This document shows, piece after piece, positions 15,068 through 18,608 of a stretch of 18,608 bases of DNA. The translations under genes and the position numbers were made by a program. A model generated the notes under the pieces. That model was not told where the DNA came from. It made no database searches and was given only the letters and a program-made list of their open reading frames with translations. Numbering within the stretch: position 1 is the stretch's first letter; each line of letters starts with the position of its first letter. This stretch comes from UBA2277 sp035477615 (GTDB taxonomy: Bacteria; Patescibacteriota; Microgenomatia; UBA1400; MFAQ01). Where the stretch lies: contig DATIKJ010000046.1 of NCBI GenBank assembly GCA_035477615.1, positions 1 to 18,608 on the forward strand, in the 5' to 3' direction.

Positions 15068-15788
15068 ATTTTAAAATTGTTTTTAAATCGTCTGCTGCTG
15101 TCCTGCCAGACCTAATATACACTAAAACCAATCCTCCAACAAACAACACTCCCGACCACACTCCAACCTGCCAGACAAAGTCTACAATAAGTAATTTTTC
15201 TACTAAAAAAAACAGTCCCCAAAAAGATATCAAGGCTCCAGAAATAAACCCTGATCTAGCTGACGTTCTCTTGTTTCTATACCAGTCAAAGGTTCGATAT
15301 CTCTTTTCCACATTCCAAAAATAAACAAAGGTAACTAGAAAAATTAACGCCAAAACCACAAACTGCCACATAAAACTTAACACTGCCAAACCAGAATAAA
15401 AAATTGCTGTTCCAGCAAAAACACCCAAAGCCACTAAGTCAAGCCAATCTAAAAATTTCTCCTTAATTTTTCGAAGACATAGCCAAAGACCAAAAGCAAC
15501 TCCTACCACTGCTCCAAAACGATCAATACCTGGATAATTTGTCAGTAGTAATAATCTAGACCAATGATTCCAAAACATACTACTATTTAAAACTGCAAAA
15601 ATGACTCTTCCAATAATAAACCCCCAAAATGCCGAGAGTACTACACTATCAAGAATTGCTTTATCTTCATAATGAGACTCTCTTGCTTTTTTAAAAAACA
15701 CAAAAGACCCCCATAAAAAGGCAAAAACAACCAGTAACCCAAATCCATAAACCGGGATACTACTTATTCGAAGTATTGCTTCATTCAT
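15054..15788 (-). CDS. Lgt-like membrane protein with eroded active site
   Basis: 244 residues from the ATG at 15788, with about seven hydrophobic segments. The order of elements follows prolipoprotein diacylglyceryl transferase: an N-terminal strand and YGFGLLVVFAFLWGS, GFIIGRVIFAVLNSSMFW (as 'G.lgaRl.yvl'), PGIDRFGAVVGVAFGLWLCL (as 'GgmsfhGgllG'), and DWLDLVALGVFAGTAIFYSG (as 'd.lapalalGqaiGRigNf'). The HGG and GRIGNF residues needed in E. coli Lgt (H103, R143, N146) are replaced. It may be a non-catalytic relative or a lineage-specific enzyme. A longer frame reaching 15887 would run through the divergent promoter; the ATG at 15788 lies just after a TACAAT -10. First gene of the six-gene operon. 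Confidence 0.72.
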   Translation of the reverse strand: MNEAILRISSIPVYGFGLLVVFAFLWGSFVFFKKARESHYEDKAILDSVVLSAFWGFIIGRVIFAVLNSSMFWNHWSRLLLLTNYPGIDRFGAVVGVAFGLWLCLRKIKEKFLDWLDLVALGVFAGTAIFYSGLAVLSFMWQFVVLALIFLVTFVYFWNVEKRYRTFDWYRNKRTSARSGFISGALISFWGLFFLVEKLLIVDFVWQVGVWSGVLFVGGLVLVYIRSGRTAADDLKTILKYGKK

Positions 15789-15796
15789 CTTCAAAT

Positions 15797-15806
15797 ATTG
15801 TATACT
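15797..15806. promoter_or_regulatory. Bidirectional -10 region shared by two divergent genes
   Basis: The 10-bp TTGTATACTA, centred on the palindrome GTATAC, offers TATACT (15801-15806) to the + strand and TACAAT (15802-15797) to the minus strand. Predicted starts are about 15813 and 15790, giving leaders of 4 nt and 2 nt before the ATGs at 15817 and 15788. Convincing -35 boxes are not visible. The two start codons are only 28 nt apart. Confidence 0.5.
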
Positions 15807-15816
15807 AAAAAACACA

Positions 15817-16263
15817 ATGCTTTCTATCGCCCATGGTGCTACTGGTGCCCTAATAGCCTCAAAAATTCCCAATCCCTTTATTAGCATTCCTCTTATTATT
15901 CTTTCTCATTATCTTGAAGACAGAATTCCTCACTGGGATGTAGGCCAAGGTCTTACTGGTAAAAAAAAATCGCACAAAGCCGCCTTTCTTCAAGAACTGT
16001 TTTTTGATTTTCCCCTTTCTATTGCCTTTGTCTATTTTGCTTTTCAAGTTGGTCAACCTTTTAACTGGCAAGCTTGGATGGGCTGGTTTATCGGACTTCT
16101 TCCTGACTTTCTAGAGTTCCCCTATCTCTTTCTTGGTATGAAATTTTTTCCCATCAAACAACTTGCCGCCTTTCATACATGGGTGCACCGTTCCACCCCC
16201 AACAAGCTCTGGGGTCTCCTTCCACAAGCATTGGTTATTCTTCTCGTTCTATTATTAAAATAG
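15817..16263 (+). CDS. Small membrane protein with His/Asp motifs
   Basis: 148 residues with about three or four hydrophobic segments. Polar residues typical of metal sites recur: H6 (MLSIAHGATG), H31, D35, H39 and D41 (SHYLEDRIPHWD), H53, P96-D97 (GLLPDFLEF), H120 and H124 (FHTWVH). An N-terminal 'H-x3-G' helix followed by 'lLPD' resembles YdjM-like membrane-bound metal-dependent hydrolases (PF04307), but the match is loose and I would not name a reaction. No Shine-Dalgarno sequence; it is expressed from the divergent promoter shared with the Lgt-like gene. It converges on efp with only 7 nt between stops and no evident terminator. Confidence 0.75.
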   Translation: MLSIAHGATGALIASKIPNPFISIPLIILSHYLEDRIPHWDVGQGLTGKKKSHKAAFLQELFFDFPLSIAFVYFAFQVGQPFNWQAWMGWFIGLLPDFLEFPYLFLGMKFFPIKQLAAFHTWVHRSTPNKLWGLLPQALVILLVLLLK

Positions 16264-16270
16264 CTGTTTC

Positions 16271-16831
16271 TTAGTTCGCTCTAGCCGTATACTGCCCAGT
16301 TTCGGTGTTGACCTTTATTTTGTCTCCTACATTTATAAACAAAGGTACCATCACTGTAAGTCCCGATACTGTCTGAGCAGGCTTAAGAACATTACTAACC
16401 GTATTTCCTCTGGCTCCTGGCTCTGTCTCGGTAATCTCCATAATTACACTAGCCGCCAGTTCAACCCCCAAAATCTTTTCATCCCAAAAAAGTACCCAGG
16501 CTTTTTCACCTTCAACTAAAAATTTCACATCATCCCCTAAAACTGCCAAGGGAATCTCAAACTGATCAAAAGATACCGGATCCATAAAATAAGCTTTGTC
16601 TCCGTCTTTGTACAAATACTGCAAATGTTTCTTCTCAAGTAGTATGTCTTCAACCATGTTTCCGGAAATGTACCCCTTGGTTACAATGGCTCCTGAAAAA
16701 AGATTTTTAGCCTTGATTTTGATGGTTGCGTTTCCCCTACCCATCTTGGTGAAGTCATACTTCATTACCTTAAAAGGCTGACCCTCCTCAGTAAAGGTTA
16801 CGCCCACCTTCAATTTATTAACGTCTATCAT
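16271..16831 (-). CDS. efp: Translation elongation factor P, Arg-type
   Basis: Binds next to the P-site tRNA and relieves ribosomes stalled on consecutive prolines. 186 residues in three beta-barrel domains, normal length. The domain I tip loop reads TKMGRGNA, so R32 occupies the position of the modified lysine K34 of E. coli. Arg at this position is known from EarP-type (rhamnosylated) EF-P, but the usual proline before GRG is methionine here, and no modification gene is in the window. The C-terminal LTVMVPLFINVGDKIKVNTETG is the family signature. The start ATG has no Shine-Dalgarno sequence; an extended -10 puts transcription start on the A of the ATG. A second upstream promoter and a short leader frame may add control. 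Confidence 0.96.
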   Translation of the reverse strand: MIDVNKLKVGVTFTEEGQPFKVMKYDFTKMGRGNATIKIKAKNLFSGAIVTKGYISGNMVEDILLEKKHLQYLYKDGDKAYFMDPVSFDQFEIPLAVLGDDVKFLVEGEKAWVLFWDEKILGVELAASVIMEITETEPGARGNTVSNVLKPAQTVSGLTVMVPLFINVGDKIKVNTETGQYTARAN

Positions 16832-16837
16832 TGTTTG

Positions 16838-16872
16838 TTTATATCAAGACCATAATAGCCCGGTCATTATGG
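16838..16872 (-). promoter_or_regulatory. efp proximal promoter (extended -10) and adjoining 7-bp hairpin
   Basis: TGA-TATAAA on the minus strand (TATAAA at 16843-16838) predicts a start exactly at the efp ATG (16831). Just upstream CCATAAT (16850-16856) and ATTATGG (16866-16872) form a perfect 7-bp inverted repeat, placed where a repressor would block the promoter. Confidence 0.45.
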
Positions 16873-16904
16873 GCGTAGATATAAGAGGAAGCGCAGTCTG
16901 GATA

Positions 16905-16928
16905 CTTCAATAATAATTATTATTGAAG
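16905..16928. repeat. Perfect 24-bp AT-rich palindrome
   Basis: CTTCAATAATAA and its exact reverse complement meet without a spacer. There is no T-run after it on either strand, so it is not a normal terminator. It lies in the efp leader; the last two codons and stop of the short frame at 16958-16920 form its first nine bases on the minus strand. Confidence 0.8.
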
Positions 16929-16958
16929 AGAAGACGAGCAAGCTCTTACGTCTATCAT
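16920..16958 (-). CDS. Possible 12-codon leader peptide upstream of efp
   Basis: MIDVRACSSSLQ, then TAA. The first four codons (ATGATAGACGT plus A) repeat the start of efp (ATGATAGACGT plus T), suggesting a partial duplication of the efp 5' end. TACAAT at 16971-16966 would start transcription one base before this ATG, with a TTGCCT -35-like box 18 nt further up. The stop codon lies inside the 24-bp palindrome, so a ribosome on this frame would prevent that hairpin from forming, an attenuator-like layout. That it is translated is inference. Confidence 0.35.
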   Translation of the reverse strand: MIDVRACSSSLQ

Positions 16959-16965
16959 GGACTGT

Positions 16966-17010
16966 ATTGTACTCCAAATAGGCTCAAATAGGCAAAACTT
17001 AGAGTATAAT
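16966..17010. promoter_or_regulatory. Divergent promoters with CAAATAGGC direct repeats
   Basis: TATAAT at 17005-17010 (+) is a perfect -10 that would start the tRNA transcript near 17017. TACAAT at 16971-16966 (-) would drive the efp leader. Between them CAAATAGGC occurs twice (16975-16983 and 16985-16993), a period of 10 bp, one helical turn, and covers both -35 zones, so a single regulator could act on both directions. Confidence 0.5.
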
Positions 17011-17020
17011 TCAAAAGTAA

Positions 17021-17096
17021 GCCGAGATGGCGAAATGGTGATACGCCTAAGGTTCAAAAACCTGTGGTCGCAAGGCCGTGAGGGTTCAAATTCTTC
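17021..17096 (+). pseudogene. Degenerate tRNA-Leu(CAA) copy
   Basis: This copy shares a 34-base identical block with the intact tRNA downstream (17054-17087 and 17248-17281), covering the anticodon, variable arm and 5' T-arm, plus the acceptor 5' strand GCCGAGA. Compared with the intact gene it has lost one base in the anticodon arm, leaving a 6-nt loop (TCAAAA), has an A-G mismatch at the end of that stem, an extra D-loop base, and no TCTCGGC to pair with its acceptor strand: ATACAAT follows the T-stem instead. The T-stem still pairs with two G-T wobbles (GAGGG/TCTTC). It has a perfect -10 upstream, so it is probably transcribed together with the intact tRNA, but it should not be a working tRNA. 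Confidence 0.7.
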
Positions 17097-17200
17097 ATAC
17101 AATATGAATTTGAGAGGCGCAGGCACGACTGGTGCCGAGCCAGGCCTTGAAGAAAATCCAGCAGGATTTTACTGAAAGGCGATCCCCTTACCCGTAGGGT
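17086..17200 (+). other. Hairpin-rich segment between the two tRNA-Leu copies
   Basis: Four stem-loops follow one another: CAAATTC/GAATTTG (17087-17093, 17106-17112), GGCAC/GTGCC (17122-17126, 17132-17136), AAAATCC/GGATTTT with an AGCA loop (17153-17159, 17164-17170) and TTACCC/GGGTAA at about 17189-17203. It includes one copy of AGGATTTTACTGAAAGGC (17163-17180). None has a terminator tail, so transcription should continue into the second tRNA. Confidence 0.5.
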
Positions 17201-17215
17201 AAAATTAACAAGTTA

Positions 17216-17298
17216 GCCGAGATGGCGGAATGGTATACGCTCAGGTCTCAAAAACCTGTGGTCGCAAGGCCGTGAGGGTTCGATCCCCTCTCTCGGCA
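17216..17298 (+). tRNA. tRNA-Leu(CAA)
   Basis: Complete class II tRNA of 83 nt. Acceptor GCCGAGA (17216-17222) pairs with TCTCGGC (17291-17297), discriminator A17298, as leucine tRNAs require. The anticodon stem CAGGT/ACCTG holds the loop CTCAAAA with anticodon CAA, reading UUG. The long variable arm TGGTCGCAAGGCCG and T-arm GAGGG-TTCGATC-CCCTC are intact. The CCA end is not encoded (ACT follows). It lies 119 nt after the degenerate copy and ends 7 nt before a strong terminator stem. Confidence 0.95.
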
Positions 17299-17304
17299 CT
17301 AAAC

Positions 17305-17338
17305 AAATAGTCCTCCTTTATGGAGGATTATTTATTTT
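17305..17338 (+). terminator. Rho-independent terminator of the tRNA-Leu transcript
   Basis: AAATAGTCCTCC (17305-17316) and GGAGGATTATTT (17322-17333) form a 12-bp stem with one G-T pair and a TTTAT loop, followed by ATTTT. This should end the tRNA transcript, and it separates it from the structured element downstream. Confidence 0.8.
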
Positions 17339-17347
17339 GACAAGTTT

Positions 17348-17470
17348 AGAGGGGATCGAACAGGTGAACTAGTCTCATAACGAACCTGGCGAGGCCGGAT
17401 GAGGCAATACGAAGTACTGACCGAATCTCGATCCCCCTACAGGTGAAGGATTTTACTGAAAGGCCATCCC
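17348..17470 (+). ncRNA. Candidate pseudoknotted RNA element upstream of the 17553 gene
   Basis: The outer stem GGGGATCGA (17351-17359) / TCGATCCCC (17428-17436) closes a fold with CAGGT (17361-17365) / ACCTG (17384-17388). GTCTCAT (17372-17378) can pair with ATGAGGC (17399-17405), seven pairs with one G-T, crossing the CAGGT stem, so the two make an H-type pseudoknot. A second copy of AGGATTTTACTGAAAGGC follows at 17447-17464. The 14 bases at 17348-17361 are an exact reverse complement of the tRNA T-arm (17278-17291). I match it to no known riboswitch or ribozyme. It lies before the promoter of the next gene, so it is either a separate small RNA or a DNA-level remnant. Confidence 0.45.
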
Positions 17471-17501
17471 CCTCTCAGAAGCATTTATCCTCATAGTATT
17501 A

Positions 17502-17546
17502 TGCTATAAAACGAGCTATATTCGCACGTTCAAAAAAACAAAGGAG
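17502..17546 (+). promoter_or_regulatory. Extended -10 promoter and Shine-Dalgarno of the 17553 gene
   Basis: TGC-TATAAA (17502-17510) is an extended -10, with a predicted start near 17517. AAGGAG at 17541-17546 lies 6 nt before the ATG, so this message has a 36-nt leader with a normal ribosome site, unlike most genes in the window. Confidence 0.6.
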
Positions 17547-17552
17547 AGAAAA

Positions 17553-17972
17553 ATGAGTGACAAAGTAATATTTGTGGATTACCAAGAGCCTTTTTCAATC
17601 AAAGTCGGAAGATCTCTACTTTCAAAAGAATACGAGCTTGCTGACTGTTGTGGTAAAGCCATCAACCGACTGACTGGAAGCGATTCACTTGGTATTCTTT
17701 TGAATAATCGCAGCGCAAAACCCAAAACCTGTCTATTTGGCCTCATTAAAAAAATGCCACGGCGAACTTTTCTTGGTGTTATTTGGTTCGACAATCAACC
17801 TCGACACGCAAACGAAAATCGCTGGATTTTTGAAATATATGGCCGAGAATACGTCGATTTGGCAAAACAAATAGCCAAAGAACTATCCTCATTATTTAAT
17901 GTCGCAATCACCGTCCATCTCATATCCGAACAAACAGCTTGCGAAAAATATTTATCTGATTACGGTTACTAA
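17553..17972 (+). CDS. Hypothetical soluble protein
   Basis: 139 residues, no family recognised. It has no signal peptide or membrane segment. Patches of note are KVIFVDYQEPFSIKVGRSLL at the start, KTCLFGLIKKMPRRTFLGVI and IWFDNQPRHANENRWIFEIY in the middle, and a helix DLAKQIAKELSSLFNVAITV near the end, suggesting an alpha/beta fold. Cysteines C32 and C33 are adjacent. The start is fixed by a clear Shine-Dalgarno sequence and an extended -10. It is monocistronic, ending at a strong terminator. It is one of two genes here (with 6372-6842) that have conventional 5' signals; both are short orphans. Confidence 0.75.
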   Translation: MSDKVIFVDYQEPFSIKVGRSLLSKEYELADCCGKAINRLTGSDSLGILLNNRSAKPKTCLFGLIKKMPRRTFLGVIWFDNQPRHANENRWIFEIYGREYVDLAKQIAKELSSLFNVAITVHLISEQTACEKYLSDYGY

Positions 17973-17981
17973 ATTTAAACC

Positions 17982-18010
17982 AAGACCCCTCTGTAGGGGT
18001 CTTTCTTTTA
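17982..18010. terminator. Rho-independent terminator, mainly + strand
   Basis: AAGACCCCT (17982-17990) and AGGGGTCTT (17995-18003) form a perfect 9-bp stem with a CTGT loop, followed by TCTTTTA. It ends the hypothetical gene. On the minus strand, dnaB (stop at 18008) runs into the same stem, but the tail there is only TGGTTTAAATTT. Confidence 0.85.
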
Positions 18011-18608
18011 TCTACCCTTATCCACTCCATAAAACTTAATTCTGTCTCCTCTAAACTTCAAATCAACCGACCCCAATGCACCATTACGATGTTTAGCAAT
18101 TGATAACTTCATATCCTCTAAATTACTTTCATCATTACGATACAAGAACATAACTACATCGGCGTCCTGCTCAATACTCCCCGACTCACGCAAATCTGCC
18201 AGCACCGGCGTCTTATCTGTTCTACTTTCTACACCACGATTAAGTTGAGATAAAGCCAGTACTGGCACCTTTAGCTCACGCGCCAAGTTCTTCAACCCTT
18301 GAGAAATAGCTCCTACCTCCTGAACACGACTCTCGTAATTTTTGTCTCCCACACATAACTGCAGGTAGTCAACCACTAATAGCTTCACTCCTACTTGCGA
18401 ATGCAAACGTCGCGCTTTTGTACGAATTTCCAATATAGTCTGACCTGGAGTGTCATCTATATATAACGGCGACTCAGCCAAAACTCCCATTCCCTCTGAA
18501 AGTCTAGCAAAATCATCATCTTTTAAATTTCCTGTTTTCAACTTCCAAGCATCGATATTGGCCTGAGAAACCAACATACGATCAACCATTTCCAAGTTAC
18601 TCATTTCC
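18008..18608 (-). CDS. dnaB: Replicative DNA helicase DnaB, C-terminal part (cut by window edge)
   Basis: The RecA-like ATPase part of the hexameric helicase that unwinds DNA at the fork. The window starts just after Walker A: EMSNLEMVDRML is the usual 'SLEM....l..R' segment, so the ATG at 18604 is internal and the gene continues beyond the edge. Visible are Walker B (KLLVVDYLQL), the EISRGLK-like AISQGLKNLARELKVPVLAL helix, the sensor region SQLNRGVESR, and DLRESGSIEQDADVVMFLYR with the arginine finger region. The C-terminus is complete (VDLKFRGDRIKFY). No intein is seen in the visible part. Convergent with the 17553 gene, with 35 nt between stops. Confidence 0.97.
   Translation of the reverse strand, partial: EMSNLEMVDRMLVSQANIDAWKLKTGNLKDDDFARLSEGMGVLAESPLYIDDTPGQTILEIRTKARRLHSQVGVKLLVVDYLQLCVGDKNYESRVQEVGAISQGLKNLARELKVPVLALSQLNRGVESRTDKTPVLADLRESGSIEQDADVVMFLYRNDESNLEDMKLSIAKHRNGALGSVDLKFRGDRIKFYGVDKGR

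Larger units (their letters stand above)
17163..17464 (+). repeat. Direct repeat AGGATTTTACTGAAAGGC, two copies
   Basis: Identical 18-mers at 17163-17180 and 17447-17464, each followed by (G/C)ATCCCC and a pyrimidine-rich stretch. One copy follows each tRNA-Leu copy, suggesting that a unit of tRNA plus tail was duplicated and has since diverged. Confidence 0.7.

Noticed and set aside
16957..17175. 72-codon open frame on the + strand across the tRNA region
   Set aside because: It runs through the tRNA-Leu copy and its hairpins, which explain the sequence better; the translation looks like tRNA read as protein.
17021..17200. tRNA-Leu interrupted by a group I intron
   Set aside because: The interruption would fall in the T-loop, is only about 90 nt, and has no group I core elements; the downstream part also fails to restore the acceptor stem.
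1..18608. Insertion sequences, prophage or toxin-antitoxin genes
   Set aside because: No transposase, terminal repeats with target duplications, phage structural genes or recognisable toxin-antitoxin pair was found; only the tyrosine recombinase hints at mobility.

Overview
This window looks like chromosome of a low-GC bacterium with reduced, divergent proteins. It is probably a Candidate Phyla Radiation (Patescibacteria) member, perhaps of the Microgenomates. That placement is an inference from the protein style: short YebC, minimal LspA, eroded Lgt-like protein, Arg-type EF-P, almost no Shine-Dalgarno sequences and a gyrB-ppa-gyrA cluster. I did no phylogeny. The + strand is richer in C than G in both + strand and - strand genes, so the whole window seems to lie in one replichore with the - strand leading.

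Layout. 1-112: start of an unidentified - strand gene. 138-6332 (+): DNA gyrase B, inorganic pyrophosphatase and DNA gyrase A, with 2-nt gaps, then a CutA-like protein and a small membrane-anchored protein. 6345-6366: hairpin terminator shared with a convergent hypothetical gene (6372-6842, -). 6920-7882 (-): XerC/D-type tyrosine recombinase with all six catalytic residues. 7883-8904: about 1 kb without genes, the most unusual part of the window. It holds DnaA-box sequences, an AT-rich tract, nested and pseudoknot-capable inverted repeats, a recombinase-type core site, a terminator, and four iterons on an exact 14-bp period. 8905-10259 (-): membrane protein and a YebC missing its middle domain. 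10325-11032 (+): TPR protein. 11029-15788 (-): a tight six-gene operon (Lgt-like, DksA/TraR zinc finger, LspA, RluA-family pseudouridine synthase, Kef-type antiporter, LytR_C protein). 15817-16263 (+): small membrane protein sharing a divergent promoter with that operon. 16271-16958 (-): EF-P and an unusual leader. 17021-17485 (+): a degenerate and an intact tRNA-Leu(CAA), with structured RNA-like modules. 17553-17972 (+): hypothetical protein. 18008-18608 (-): C-terminal part of the DnaB helicase, cut by the window edge.

How it works together. Gyrase and DnaB serve DNA replication and topology, and pyrophosphatase pulls nucleotide polymerisation forward. LspA and the Lgt-like protein point to lipoprotein processing. 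YebC and EF-P are both linked to relief of ribosome stalling. The most general signal concerns start sites. Eight predicted -10 boxes sit so that transcription would begin 0-4 nt before a start codon, while the only two genes with clear Shine-Dalgarno sequences have predicted leaders of 30-36 nt. This suggests leaderless translation is common in this organism.
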